Part shown: positions 17,330-27,549 of the stretch, piece after piece | Position numbering within the stretch: position 1 is the stretch's first letter | Layout: every line of letters begins with the position of its first letter | Origin: Flavobacterium branchiophilum NBRC 15030 = ATCC 35035 | GTDB lineage: Bacteria > Bacteroidota > Bacteroidia > Flavobacteriales > Flavobacteriaceae | DNA length: 52,108 bases | Direction of reading: 5' to 3' | Assembly (NCBI RefSeq): GCF_002217205.1 | Contig: NZ_MUGT01000046.1 | Coordinates: 1 to 52,108, forward strand | Program-made: the position numbers and the translations under genes | The notes under the pieces: model-generated | Told to the model about the DNA's origin: nothing | Seen by the model: the letters and a program-made list of their open reading frames with translations, nothing else | Database searches by the model: none

Positions 17330-19504
17330 ATGAACGAAAATTTAAGGCTTTTAAAACCGTTATTTCGAGGCTCGCCAATTGTTATTTTGGTGATGGTTTT
17401 GGCTGTATTTTCGGCAAAAAAATATTTGAATTATGTAACTCCAATGTACGAAAGTACAGCAAAAATTAAATTGGCCGACGTACACGAGGGCATTTCAAAT
17501 GCCAACTTGTATAAAGATTTGGATTTGTTTGCTTCGACTAACAAAATAGCCTCTGAAATAGAAGTGTTGAAATCGTCGAGTTTATTAAAAAAAGTTTTAG
17601 ACAAGCTCCCTTTTAAGGTCGAAATATTTAGAAAAGGAGCTTTTAGATTGGAAGAATTATATAATAAATCTCCAATTTTAATAGAAGGAACATTTGGTTC
17701 AGACAAAGCTTATGATAAAAGATACTCTTTGGATGTTGTTTCGGACAAAGAATTTATTTACAAAGAAAAAGAAGCCTCTAAAAGTTTCAAAGGCCAATTT
17801 GGAAGACCTTTTACCATCAATGAGGCTACATTTTTAATTACTTTGAATCAGGATTACTTAGAAACTAAGAGGAATACTAAAATTATTGATCGATATGAGT
17901 TTGAATTTTTGAGCGATCAAAAATTGATGGACAAAATAGAAACAAATTTAGATATTGTACCAGTTGACAAAGATGTTCCAGTTATTCGGATTAATTTTAA
18001 AAGTAATATCCCCGAAAAAGCCGCAATTTTTGTGAACACCCTTGCAGAAAGTTATATTCAGGATTATATTGAAAACAAATTTAATGCAGCAAATATTACA
18101 GTTGAGTTTTTGAAAAGCGAAATTACGGAGTCGAACAAACGATTGAAAGAATCTGAAGATAATATACAAAAGTTTAGAGACGATAATAATATCATAAATT
18201 TTACTCAGGAAAATGAAACTAATTTAAGAAAAATATCTCAATTAAAAATACAACAAACCAACTTGAGGATGAGTTTGGATGCCATTAAACAGTTGAATAC
18301 TTATATAGACAAAGGAAAATTTAATTATTTAGAATTAGCTCCCAACTTTGAAGCTTTTACAGATTTGTTATCTACAGAAATGGTAAAAGCCATGAAAAAA
18401 CTACAAGCCGATAAAAAAGATTTATTATTAACCTACACTCCAGAAAATGAAAAAGTAAAAATTGTAGATCAAAAAATGCAGGATTTAATTGATTATCAAA
18501 TAGAAAGTATTAAAAATACCGAAAGAAATTTGCAAATCAAATACAACGAATTAACGCAAGATATAGAAGAGGCTCAAAAAGTATTTGTAGGAATACCTGA
18601 AAAAGAAAAAATGTTGGCCATTTTAAATCGAGAATTTAATTTATATGAAAACAACTATAATTTTTTAAATGGAAAGCGAATTGATGCAGAAATTGCAAAA
18701 TCAGCCAAAATAGCTTTTCACAAAATAATCACTTTTGGATCGGTTTCTAAAACGCCCATTTCGCCCATTAGAATCATTATCATCATTGTAGCGGCCATAA
18801 TGGGAATGTTTGGCTCTATCGTATTGATTTATTTGGTACATTTTGCCAAAGCCAAAGTTAATGATGAATATACGATTGAAAAAAATGGAACAATCCCAAT
18901 AGCACTTTCAACGCCATATATTAAAAACAGGACCAATCTGAAAGAAAATTTCTTGAAAGAAGCCATGAAATTGGAATTGAAAGAAATGATTAAACCTAGA
19001 AATATTCTTACTTTTACTTCCTTTGATAAAGTCTCTCATCATGAATTTCATGCCATCAACATGGCAAAGGCTTTCATGCAACAAGGAAGAAAGGTGTTAT
19101 TGGTTGATGTAACTGGCCATTTGAAATCTTTTTTTGATGACGAAAATTATGTGGATTTTTCGGATAAAAAATATTTGTCCTATACAAAAAATCATTTTCA
19201 AGCTATTATCGATCTTAAAATGTCTGATTATGATTTGTGCATTGTTCATAATCAAGCTATTGTATCGGAAAAATTAGCCTTAATGTTTATGAGCTTGGCA
19301 AACCACAATCTATTTGTAGTAGATAGCAGGAAAACACCCGAAAAAAGAATAGTTTTAATAGAATTATTAAGAGATGAGTACACATTGCCAAATCTTTGGT
19401 TTGTATTGAATAAAGCAGGTTATAACCCCAATGTTGTGATAGAAGTTAAAGATTTAATTATAAAATTTATAAATATAAACTTGTTAAAAAAACATCTAAA
19501 ATAA
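17330..19504 (+). CDS. Wzz/Wzc-like polysaccharide copolymerase with degenerate kinase domain
   Basis: A 724-residue inner-membrane protein. The first membrane helix is near residues 14-32, followed by a Wzz-type periplasmic region with long coiled coil (about 250-450) and a second helix near 485-510 preceded by a proline-rich SKTPISPIR. The cytoplasmic C-terminus resembles a tyrosine autokinase (BY-kinase), but the Walker A position reads TSFDKVSHHEFHAINMAKAF with no GxxGxGKT. The Walker A' strand VLLVDVTGHL remains, and there is no C-terminal tyrosine cluster. The domain is therefore probably inactive as a kinase and structural or regulatory. It overlaps the flippase gene by one base (TAATG). 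Confidence 0.88.
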   Translation: MNENLRLLKPLFRGSPIVILVMVLAVFSAKKYLNYVTPMYESTAKIKLADVHEGISNANLYKDLDLFASTNKIASEIEVLKSSSLLKKVLDKLPFKVEIFRKGAFRLEELYNKSPILIEGTFGSDKAYDKRYSLDVVSDKEFIYKEKEASKSFKGQFGRPFTINEATFLITLNQDYLETKRNTKIIDRYEFEFLSDQKLMDKIETNLDIVPVDKDVPVIRINFKSNIPEKAAIFVNTLAESYIQDYIENKFNAANITVEFLKSEITESNKRLKESEDNIQKFRDDNNIINFTQENETNLRKISQLKIQQTNLRMSLDAIKQLNTYIDKGKFNYLELAPNFEAFTDLLSTEMVKAMKKLQADKKDLLLTYTPENEKVKIVDQKMQDLIDYQIESIKNTERNLQIKYNELTQDIEEAQKVFVGIPEKEKMLAILNREFNLYENNYNFLNGKRIDAEIAKSAKIAFHKIITFGSVSKTPISPIRIIIIIVAAIMGMFGSIVLIYLVHFAKAKVNDEYTIEKNGTIPIALSTPYIKNRTNLKENFLKEAMKLELKEMIKPRNILTFTSFDKVSHHEFHAINMAKAFMQQGRKVLLVDVTGHLKSFFDDENYVDFSDKKYLSYTKNHFQAIIDLKMSDYDLCIVHNQAIVSEKLALMFMSLANHNLFVVDSRKTPEKRIVLIELLRDEYTLPNLWFVLNKAGYNPNVVIEVKDLIIKFININLLKKHLK

Positions 19505-20736
19505 TGGATAAATTAAAAACCTATTTGTTATCGGATACGTTTTTGGTTTTTTCAGACCAAGCCATTTTTAGCGGAACAAATTTTGTTTTAACATTATTGT
19601 TTGCACAAAAATTGTCTATTGCAGCTTTTGGATTATTTTCATCAATAGTTTTGTTAGGCTATTTATCGATGAGTGTAACAAATGCTTTGGTTATTCAACC
19701 TTTTCAAGTACATATTTCAAAAGAATTTCACAAAAAACAATATTACATTTGGATGTTATGTTTTTTGATTGCATTATTAATTGTTATTATAAATATAGGT
19801 TTTGTATTGCAATTTGTTTTCAAAAAACAAATTTTAATCCAAAGCATCATTTGGCCGTCGGTAGTTTATATCATAGGATTGTTATTTCAAGATTTTTTCA
19901 GAAAATTATTATTAGGTATCAGGCAATTAAAAGAAAATTTACTTATAGATGTATTTTTTTTAATTTTGGTTGCTGCTTATTTTGTAATAAATATGCAATC
20001 ATTGAATTTGAAAATGATTTTATTCACCATCGGAATTGCAAATGTATTGTCTTCGTTACCTGGAATTATATTTATTTGCACCAATTATGAGTTCCCAAAT
20101 CAATGGAAACGCTTCAATAATCTGCATTTTCATCAAGGAAAGTGGTTGCTTATGGTAGCCGTTCTTCAGTGGTTGTCAAGCAATTTTTTTGTTCTAGTTT
20201 CGGGCATTTATCTGGGTATCGAATCGTTAGGTGCATTAAGATTGGTCCAATCTTTTTTTGGACTTTTAAATATTGCTTTACAAACAGTAGAAAATTTTTA
20301 TCTACCAAAAGTAGCACATTTATACCAGCAAAACAGACAAAAAGCTACTTTTTTTCTTAAACAAAAAACGGCTTATGCGGGTATATTTTTTGCCATTATT
20401 TTGACCGTCTTAATTGTTTTTGCCTCAAAAATCATCACCTTAGCAGGTGGCGTAGCATATCAACAATATGCTTATGTGGTTCAAATTATGGCAATTTTAT
20501 ACGTATTTATTTTTATAAGTTACCCAGTTCGAATTGCAGTGAGAGTGTTAGTTTTAAACAAAATATTTTTTATAGGATATGTGTTGTCTTTTGTGTCTTC
20601 GTTATTATTTTTTCATTTTTTGTTGAAAAATTACCTACTATACGGAGCTGTTATTGGACTGATAATCAATCAAATAGTAATGATATTGTATTGGCAATCT
20701 CAGTTAATCAAACATCAATTTAAGTTATGGAAATAA
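19504..20736 (+). CDS. Wzx-like polysaccharide flippase
   Basis: A 410-residue protein with about 10-12 hydrophobic helices across its full length, in the MOP/polysaccharide-transporter pattern (opening FSDQAIFSGTNFVLTLLFA). It would flip lipid-linked repeat units across the inner membrane. Its place between the copolymerase and glycosyltransferase genes supports this. It starts on the TAATG overlap with the preceding gene and overlaps the next gene by 10 bases, indicating translational coupling. Assignment rests on topology and context, since these proteins have little sequence conservation. Confidence 0.8.
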   Translation: MDKLKTYLLSDTFLVFSDQAIFSGTNFVLTLLFAQKLSIAAFGLFSSIVLLGYLSMSVTNALVIQPFQVHISKEFHKKQYYIWMLCFLIALLIVIINIGFVLQFVFKKQILIQSIIWPSVVYIIGLLFQDFFRKLLLGIRQLKENLLIDVFFLILVAAYFVINMQSLNLKMILFTIGIANVLSSLPGIIFICTNYEFPNQWKRFNNLHFHQGKWLLMVAVLQWLSSNFFVLVSGIYLGIESLGALRLVQSFFGLLNIALQTVENFYLPKVAHLYQQNRQKATFFLKQKTAYAGIFFAIILTVLIVFASKIITLAGGVAYQQYAYVVQIMAILYVFIFISYPVRIAVRVLVLNKIFFIGYVLSFVSSLLFFHFLLKNYLLYGAVIGLIINQIVMILYWQSQLIKHQFKLWK

Positions 20737-21848
20737 TACATATAGTTTTGGGCAAAGCCAATCCAGAACGGATGAATGGTGTCAATAAAGTGGTTTTTCA
20801 ATTAGTAAGTAAACAGGTTGAGTATGGAATGCAAGCTTCGGTTTGGGGATTAGCCAATAACAACCATATCAATTATGCAGATCGATTGTTTGACACCCGC
20901 ATTTTTTTAAAAAAGAAAAATCCATTTGCTATTTCAAAACAATTGAAAAAAGCTTTGATTAGTAAAAAAAATCAAGCAATTTTTCATATACACGGTGGAT
21001 GGATTCCAGTATTTTATGCCATTGCTACTGTTTTGCACGAGCATAAAATTGATTTTGTTTTTACACCACATGGTGCTTACAATACCATTGCAATGGAGCG
21101 AAGTAATATTATGAAAAAAGTATATTTTAATTTGTTTGAAAAAAAATTATTACAATATACAAGAAAAATACATTGCATAGGTGAAAGCGAGGTTTTAGGA
21201 ATAAATTCAATATTACCTACAAATAAAACAGTTTTACTGCCTTATGGTTTTGAATTTGACCATAATATACCCGTAAATCCTTTTAAAAATGACATTTTTA
21301 CTTTGGGGTTTATAGGACGTTTAGATATTTATACAAAAGGTTTGGATACTTTACTAATTGCATTTGAAAAATTTTTAACCGTTTGTCCCAATGCAAAATT
21401 GTGGATAGTAGGTGATAGTGAAGAAAGACCAAAACTCGAAAATGACATTTTTAAACTGAACTTGTCGCAAAATGTAACACTTTTTGGAAGTTTGTTTGGC
21501 ACAGAAAAAGAGGCCGTTTTAAAGCAAATGGATGTTTTTGTACATCCTTCTCGAAACGAAGGGTTGCCTATGTCGGTAATTGAAGCAGCGGCAATTGGAA
21601 AAGTTGTTATTGTAACAAAAGCTACTAATATTGCAAATTTAGTATCAGATTTTAATGCAGGATTTACAATTGACAATCAAAGTGAGGAGCAATTGTATGA
21701 TACGTTTTGTAATGTTTATAAAATTTGGAAGCAACCAACATTAACATTTTTTCAAATGCAACAAAATGCAAAAAAAATGGTAGCAGAAACTTTTAATTGG
21801 GATAAAATTTTATCTGATTTTAATGAAAAATTATATTTGTTAAAATGA
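20727..21848 (+). CDS. Glycosyltransferase family 4
   Basis: A 373-residue GT-B glycosyltransferase. The N-terminal domain has GVNKVVFQLV and the acceptor-side FTPHGAYNT. The C-terminal GT1-like domain contains LGFIGRLDIYTKGLDTLL, WIVGDSEERPKLE and the EX7E donor motif in EGLPMSVIEAAAIGK. It probably adds one sugar to the lipid-linked oligosaccharide. It overlaps both neighbouring genes (10 bases with the flippase, 4 bases with the polymerase). Donor and linkage cannot be assigned. Confidence 0.9.
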   Translation: MEIIHIVLGKANPERMNGVNKVVFQLVSKQVEYGMQASVWGLANNNHINYADRLFDTRIFLKKKNPFAISKQLKKALISKKNQAIFHIHGGWIPVFYAIATVLHEHKIDFVFTPHGAYNTIAMERSNIMKKVYFNLFEKKLLQYTRKIHCIGESEVLGINSILPTNKTVLLPYGFEFDHNIPVNPFKNDIFTLGFIGRLDIYTKGLDTLLIAFEKFLTVCPNAKLWIVGDSEERPKLENDIFKLNLSQNVTLFGSLFGTEKEAVLKQMDVFVHPSRNEGLPMSVIEAAAIGKVVIVTKATNIANLVSDFNAGFTIDNQSEEQLYDTFCNVYKIWKQPTLTFFQMQQNAKKMVAETFNWDKILSDFNEKLYLLK

Positions 21849-23161
21849 AAGTAAATGCTATAAATCATGAGCCATTTTTAAAATATATGAATAATTATCT
21901 ATTCATAATATTGTTCTTGATGGTAGGTTGTTTTTTTACTTGGAGCGAAAATGTTAATATTACACGTGCCATAAAAGTTGTGGGTAGGATGGGAGTAATG
22001 ATTTCTTCTATTGTGGCCTATAAAAAAATAGTGGCCTATGGAGCTGTAAATACCTTGGAGCACAAAAATATTTACGCTCCACTTTTTTATATATTTTTTT
22101 TATTTGAAGGATTAATCTCCTTTTCATGGAGTACCAATCCTGGATTTAGTGCTTTGCAATGGTTTATGACTTTTCAAAGTTTTGTTTTTGCTTATTATTT
22201 TATAAAAAGTTTAAAACTATTAGATGTTTTTTTTGAAGGACATCAAATAAGGTTGTATCATTTGTTAGGAAACACGGTTTTTGGATTGCAATTGATTTTT
22301 GTGATTGGCATGTGGGTCGATCCTGTTACGTTTTTTCGACTTACAAACGGTGGTGAAGAAGCCCGACTGGGTGGCATCATTATGAATCCGAATGAATTAG
22401 GGATGTTAGCTGGTGTAGGGATTGCTTGTTTAATATTTGATTTATATAGAAAACAAAGCAAAACTTGGACAATAATTAAAATTTTAGTCATTTTTTATGC
22501 CCTGTTTTATACAGGTTCTCGATCTTCATTGATAGGGGCTTTATTGATTATTTTTTTTCACATCAATCAAACAGAAAGACAAGGACTAAAGTTGGCCATT
22601 GTGGGGGGTGTTTTGATGGTTTTACCATTTGCTGTAAATGAAATTATTTTGAAGGGTGGCGACAAAGAAAGGTTAGAAGAAATTTTAACTTTGACAGGAA
22701 GATTGCCTTTTTGGCAGGCCTTAATAACAGAAGGATTGCCTCGTGAGCCACTTTTTGGTTTTGGATTTATGAGAATTGATTACAAAGAATTTTTTCAAAG
22801 TGTTCATACTTATCCAGGAAAAATGACTCATAATACATTTATGCAAGTACTGATGAGTTTAGGTTTTATTGGGTTAGTAATAGTAATATTTCAGTTATAT
22901 TTTACTATTTCAGCATTTTTTAAAGAAAATAGCGAAACAAAATTAATGCTTATTGGTATAATGATACCTATTGTTATCAATTCGTTTACAGAATTTGGCA
23001 TTTTTGGAGAGAGTAATTATGGCATTTTGTTTTATCAACTAGTGATTTTTTCGGTTTCATTTCGAAACCATAATTTAATAACATCATTTCAAAGGCTTCA
23101 CCTAAAAAAACGAAGACCCGATATTGATATTGAAAAGATGTTTAAAAAAAATTCAACTTAA
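21845..23161 (+). CDS. O-antigen polymerase/ligase family protein (Wzy-like)
   Basis: A 438-residue integral membrane protein with about 10-12 helices and a large periplasmic loop. The Wzy_C/WaaL-type segment includes FYALFYTGSRSSLIGALLII, GRLPFWQAL and a late THNTFMQVLMSLGF in which the histidine is typical of this family. It either polymerises flipped repeat units or ligates chains; polymerase is more likely because it sits with a Wza/Wzz/Wzx set. It starts within the stop of the preceding gene (ATGA). Confidence 0.85.
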   Translation: MKVNAINHEPFLKYMNNYLFIILFLMVGCFFTWSENVNITRAIKVVGRMGVMISSIVAYKKIVAYGAVNTLEHKNIYAPLFYIFFLFEGLISFSWSTNPGFSALQWFMTFQSFVFAYYFIKSLKLLDVFFEGHQIRLYHLLGNTVFGLQLIFVIGMWVDPVTFFRLTNGGEEARLGGIIMNPNELGMLAGVGIACLIFDLYRKQSKTWTIIKILVIFYALFYTGSRSSLIGALLIIFFHINQTERQGLKLAIVGGVLMVLPFAVNEIILKGGDKERLEEILTLTGRLPFWQALITEGLPREPLFGFGFMRIDYKEFFQSVHTYPGKMTHNTFMQVLMSLGFIGLVIVIFQLYFTISAFFKENSETKLMLIGIMIPIVINSFTEFGIFGESNYGILFYQLVIFSVSFRNHNLITSFQRLHLKKRRPDIDIEKMFKKNST

Positions 23162-23256
23162 TTGATTTTAATTATCAATACATCGCATGAAGTTTTCTTA
23201 TTATATTTTATCATAGATCAAAAATAATAAGATTAATAATTTTAAAATATAAAAAA

Positions 23257-25635
23257 ATGAAAATTATTTTTAAAAAATTGGGTTATCATGTCTTTAGTAA
23301 ACGCAGCAAAAAATCAGATATTGCTGTAAGAATATTGTATATTAATAATCCAAATGGCACACCTAGATGGATTTGGAATGCCAATTGTAGTACCCCTTTA
23401 TTCTTAAAATTTTATAACGTAGGGAGCAAAAGGGCTCAGTTTATTGCAGAATTCATAAGGACCATTTTTTATTTAAAATTACAGCGATTTATTTTTAAAT
23501 CGAAAGAATATTATTTTGATGCACAATCCCCAATGATCGATTGTACTAAATCGTGGGCACTTTTTACAGGCACTGTAGGCCCAAATAATAAGGCCATATT
23601 ATATTTGGATCAGCTTTTTTATAAAGTAGCTACTACAGAATCTGCTACACAATTAATTATAAATGAAGCTAAAATTCTGAATAAAATCCAAAATAATACT
23701 AGTTTGTTTTACACTCCAAATGTTGTAGATAAAAGTACAGATGTTATTTGTTTGTCAGATATTTCATCAAACGATGTTCGGAGTACAAACTTTGGTTCTA
23801 CTCATCTTTTTGCTTTAGCCGAAATGAATTTGATGGACAACAAAATCATCAAAACAGAATATTTATACGTTTTTAATACCTTAAAATCAAAATTTCTGCA
23901 AATTGATGACAGCAGGATTCCAAAAAATTTATTAAGAAAATTGAAATCGATTATAGAGGATATCAAACCCGAAGAAACCCTTTCTATATCATTGGCTCAT
24001 GGTGATTTTACGCAGTGGAATATGTTTGAAGGCAAAAATAAATTGGCATTATACGATTGGGAACTGGCAAACTCAGACATGCCCATAGGATTTGATTATT
24101 TTCATTACCATTTTCAACAAGGAATTTTAATGGAACGCAAAACATGGAATGAAATTTATAACGATATTCTTAAAAATTGTAAAAATGATTTTGGGAAACA
24201 ACTATTCAATGACGATTTTAATACATTACATTCGTATTTAAAATGGTATTTATTAATTAATTGTATGAATTATCTTGTTATATATTCGCAACAACTCAAA
24301 TGGCACCCACAAATTGATTGGTTGTTAAAAATTTGGGACGAGGCTCTGAATATATTTATGACCAAGAAAAATACTTTAAGAGAATTACTTATCATGGATT
24401 TCTTTGATTTTTTGCAAAAAGAAGAGTATGCCACCTTGAAATTTGACTATGCTTATCCAGAAAAATTGGATGTAAATTCGGATATAGATATTATTATAAA
24501 GGAGGAATTGAATGAAAAACTAACAAATTTTTTTAAAAATCATTCATTAGTTTATAAATTTTCTGAAAATAAAAGATCTTTTATGAATACCATCCAGCTA
24601 TTTATGGAAGATGGTAGTATGCTTTCAATTGATGCCATTTGGAAAATGAAGCGAAAAAATATAGAATATTTGAATGTCAAACAATTATTGAGAAATAGTT
24701 ATATCAATGAATATGCTGTAAAAATGGCTTCAGAAAAAGATACAGCAAGATATATTGCCCTATTTTATACATTGAATCATGCAGCTATACCAGATAAATT
24801 TTCAAAAGTAATATCTATTACTAGAAATTCTACTCATCCATTGGATTTAACTATAAATAAATATTTAAAAAACACAAAAGAAAATAGAAACATATTATTG
24901 AATTATGTTCGGTTGGATATAAAAAATAAATTTCCGTTTAATATTGTTAATACAATAAATTACTACATAGATACACTAATTAATATTATTAATAATAGAG
25001 GATTTTTGATAACTTTTAGTGGGGTAGATGGAGCCGGAAAAACGACGGTTATTGACAAAATAAAATACAGTGTTGAAAAACAACTTCGTAAAAAAGTAAT
25101 CGTTTTAAGGCACAGACCTTCTGTTTTGCCTATATTAAGTGTTTGGACTAAAGGAAAAGAGCAAGCACACCTAGACACTATCCAAAATCTACCAAGACAA
25201 GGGAAAAATGTTAGTTTTATGTCTTCCCTTTTTAGGTTTATGTATTATTATATGGATTATGTTTTCGGGCAATTTTTTATCTATTTTAAGTATATTTTAA
25301 AAGGTTATGTAGTAATTTATGATAGATATTATTTCGATTTCATCAACGATAGTAAAAGAAGTAATATTGTTTTACCAAAAAGTATTACACTATTGGGTTA
25401 TGCTTTTGTATTGAAACCAAAATTTAATTTCTTTCTTTATGCTGATGCACAAGTAATTTTAAGTAGAAAGAAAGAATTAGATGCTAAAACAATAACAGAA
25501 TTGACATTTGAATACACTAAATTATTTGATAGATTGCAAGAAAGTTCAGATAAAAATATTTATATGCCCATAAATAATGTCGATTTAGATGAAACTTTAA
25601 ACAGAATTATGAAAACTGTAATTTTAAAATCATAA
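23257..25635 (+). CDS. Three-part fusion: phosphotransferase-like, nucleotidyltransferase-like and thymidylate-kinase-like domains
   Basis: An unusual 792-residue soluble protein. Residues about 100-370 resemble an aminoglycoside/choline-type phosphotransferase, with H248/D250 in LAHGDFTQWN and metal-site D267 in LYDWE. Residues about 380-570 contain a DxD pair (D409, D411 in NSDIDIII) and resemble a nucleotidyltransferase-like fold. Residues about 583-792 are a P-loop kinase like dTMP kinase, with Walker A GVDGAGKTT (589-597) and the DRYYFDF motif. It lies inside the polysaccharide run after a 95-base gap and overlaps the acyltransferase start by one base. It probably phosphorylates a sugar or lipid intermediate; this is inference from position. 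It has no membrane helix. Confidence 0.7.
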   Translation: MKIIFKKLGYHVFSKRSKKSDIAVRILYINNPNGTPRWIWNANCSTPLFLKFYNVGSKRAQFIAEFIRTIFYLKLQRFIFKSKEYYFDAQSPMIDCTKSWALFTGTVGPNNKAILYLDQLFYKVATTESATQLIINEAKILNKIQNNTSLFYTPNVVDKSTDVICLSDISSNDVRSTNFGSTHLFALAEMNLMDNKIIKTEYLYVFNTLKSKFLQIDDSRIPKNLLRKLKSIIEDIKPEETLSISLAHGDFTQWNMFEGKNKLALYDWELANSDMPIGFDYFHYHFQQGILMERKTWNEIYNDILKNCKNDFGKQLFNDDFNTLHSYLKWYLLINCMNYLVIYSQQLKWHPQIDWLLKIWDEALNIFMTKKNTLRELLIMDFFDFLQKEEYATLKFDYAYPEKLDVNSDIDIIIKEELNEKLTNFFKNHSLVYKFSENKRSFMNTIQLFMEDGSMLSIDAIWKMKRKNIEYLNVKQLLRNSYINEYAVKMASEKDTARYIALFYTLNHAAIPDKFSKVISITRNSTHPLDLTINKYLKNTKENRNILLNYVRLDIKNKFPFNIVNTINYYIDTLINIINNRGFLITFSGVDGAGKTTVIDKIKYSVEKQLRKKVIVLRHRPSVLPILSVWTKGKEQAHLDTIQNLPRQGKNVSFMSSLFRFMYYYMDYVFGQFFIYFKYILKGYVVIYDRYYFDFINDSKRSNIVLPKSITLLGYAFVLKPKFNFFLYADAQVILSRKKELDAKTITELTFEYTKLFDRLQESSDKNIYMPINNVDLDETLNRIMKTVILKS

Positions 25636-26321
25636 TGAAAACGATCCTGCAAAAAATAATTCAATTGAGAAATCCCAATTTTGAATTTGATCAAAATTTG
25701 AATAGTACTACATTATTGCATTTTATTGGGGTGCAATTTTGCAATTTATGCCGTGGCTTAAAAGTTTTGTTTTTTTTAAGAAACCCAAAAGGCATGATGT
25801 TGGGTACATCTGTTACTTTTTTTAATATTAGCCAAATAAAATGGGGAAAATTCTTAAAATTGGGGTCACATGTTCAACTTTCAGCCTTAGGATTAGATGG
25901 GATTCAGTTGGGTAACAATGTAGGGATTGGAGCCTTTAGTCGTATTGTTATTTCAACATCTTTGAATCAATTAGGAACCTATATCAAAATTGGCAACAAT
26001 GTTGGCATTGGGGAGTTTGCCTATTTGGGTGGTGCAGGAGGTTTAACCATTGGTAATGATTGTATTGTTGGGCAATATTTTAGTTGTCATCCAGAAAATC
26101 ATGTATTTACAGATGTAAATCAACCTATTAGAAATCAAGGAGTTACTAGAAAAGGTATAGACATTGGCAATGATTGTTGGATAGGAAGTAAAGTTACTAT
26201 TCTGGATGGTGTTAGTATTGGACATGGTTGTGTAATTGCCTCAGGTAGTGTAGTAACAAAATCTTTTGGAGATCGTGCTATCATTGGTGGTGTGCCTGCA
26301 AAATTATTAAAAACCCGATAG
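25635..26321 (+). CDS. Left-handed beta-helix acyltransferase
   Basis: A 228-residue hexapeptide-repeat acyltransferase. Repeats such as IGNNVGIGEFAYLGG, IGNDCIVGQ, IGNDCWIGSKVTILDG and the end motif IIGGVPAKLL are typical of maltose/galactoside O-acetyltransferase relatives. The presumed catalytic histidine is in FSCHPENHVF. It probably acetylates a sugar of the exported polysaccharide. Its start overlaps the stop of the fusion gene (TAATG), and the next glycosyltransferase starts five bases after its stop. Confidence 0.85.
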   Translation: MKTILQKIIQLRNPNFEFDQNLNSTTLLHFIGVQFCNLCRGLKVLFFLRNPKGMMLGTSVTFFNISQIKWGKFLKLGSHVQLSALGLDGIQLGNNVGIGAFSRIVISTSLNQLGTYIKIGNNVGIGEFAYLGGAGGLTIGNDCIVGQYFSCHPENHVFTDVNQPIRNQGVTRKGIDIGNDCWIGSKVTILDGVSIGHGCVIASGSVVTKSFGDRAIIGGVPAKLLKTR

Positions 26322-26326
26322 ATAAT

Positions 26327-27547
26327 ATGAAAACAATATTAGCAACTTGTTACGCTATAAACCCTTATAAAGGTTCTGAAGATGGAATGGGGTGGAATTT
26401 TATTTGTCAAATTGCTCGTTATCAAAAGGTTATAGCTATTACTCGAGCTAATAATCAACCGGCAATTGATACCTTCATGCTCGAAAATCCTAATCCTAAT
26501 TATCAAAATATATCATTTTTGTATTTTGATAGGCCTTATTGGATGCGGTTTTGGAAAAAAGGGAGTAGGGGTGCCATGTTGTATTATTATATGTGGCAAT
26601 ATGGAATAATTAACTTTATTAATAAAAAAAATCTTAATTATGATATAGTTCACAACGTCAATTTTCATAATGATTGGACACCTAGTTTTTTATGGAAATT
26701 GAATAAACCTTTTGTTTGGGGGCCAATTGGGCACCACTCTAAAATCCCTAATCAATATTTATCAAAATATAAATTTACTTACAAAATTAAAGAGTATGCC
26801 ACTTGGTTTATCAAGCAAATGTTTTGGAATGTTTCTTTAAATTTAAAAACTTCCATTTCAAAAGCGAATCATATTTTTTGTATGAATTCTAGTAGTTCAA
26901 AAGTTTTGAATTTACCTTCAAATATTTTTTCTATAATGCCATCCGTAGCTACAGAAGATTTTTATAAAGACAACCTTATTAATGAAAATTTTAATATCAT
27001 AAGTGTAGGGAGGTTTGTGCCATTAAAAGGGTTTGATTTGACAATCAATGCTTTTAACGACTTTGTTCGTTCGATATCAAAGGACCAGCTTTCAAATTGT
27101 AGCTTGACTCTCATAGGGTCAGGACCTGAAAAAGCAACATTGGAAAAAATGGTAAAATCTTATGAACTAACGGATTATGTTCAAATAATTGAATGGATTG
27201 ATCGTGTTAAACTCATGAAATTGTATGAAAAATCAGCTATTTTTTTATTTCCTTCACACGAAGGAGCGGGAATGGTAGTAGCCGAAGCCTTGTCTTTTGG
27301 CTTGCCTGTTGTGTGTTTGGACAACGACGGTCCGGGTGAACTGATATCGAATCAATGTGGTTTTAAAATTCCAATGACTACATATCAAGGAACTGTTAAT
27401 GGCTTGTCTAATGCCATACAACAATTGTATTTTGATAATTCGTTAAGGAACCAAATGAGTAAGGCAGCCAGAGCTCATTATTTAGACAACTTAACTTGGG
27501 ATAAAAAAGGAGAAATTTTACAACAAACCTATCAAAATATTTGTTAA
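26327..27547 (+). CDS. Glycosyltransferase family 4
   Basis: A 406-residue GT-B enzyme. The N-terminus NPYKGSEDGMGWNF and PFVWGPIGHHSKIP are typical of a GT4 subgroup found in Bacteroidota polysaccharide loci. The donor half has ISVGRFVPLKGFDLTINAF, LTLIGSGPEKATLE and the EX7E motif in EGAGMVVAEALSFGLP. It is tightly packed between the acyltransferase and another glycosyltransferase. Sugar specificity unknown. Confidence 0.9.
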   Translation: MKTILATCYAINPYKGSEDGMGWNFICQIARYQKVIAITRANNQPAIDTFMLENPNPNYQNISFLYFDRPYWMRFWKKGSRGAMLYYYMWQYGIINFINKKNLNYDIVHNVNFHNDWTPSFLWKLNKPFVWGPIGHHSKIPNQYLSKYKFTYKIKEYATWFIKQMFWNVSLNLKTSISKANHIFCMNSSSSKVLNLPSNIFSIMPSVATEDFYKDNLINENFNIISVGRFVPLKGFDLTINAFNDFVRSISKDQLSNCSLTLIGSGPEKATLEKMVKSYELTDYVQIIEWIDRVKLMKLYEKSAIFLFPSHEGAGMVVAEALSFGLPVVCLDNDGPGELISNQCGFKIPMTTYQGTVNGLSNAIQQLYFDNSLRNQMSKAARAHYLDNLTWDKKGEILQQTYQNIC

Positions 27548-27549
27548 TT

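Noticed and set aside
25021..25635. Separate thymidylate kinase gene
   Set aside because: The P-loop domain is in frame with the upstream domains with no stop or start signal between them; it also lacks independent context for dTMP synthesis.
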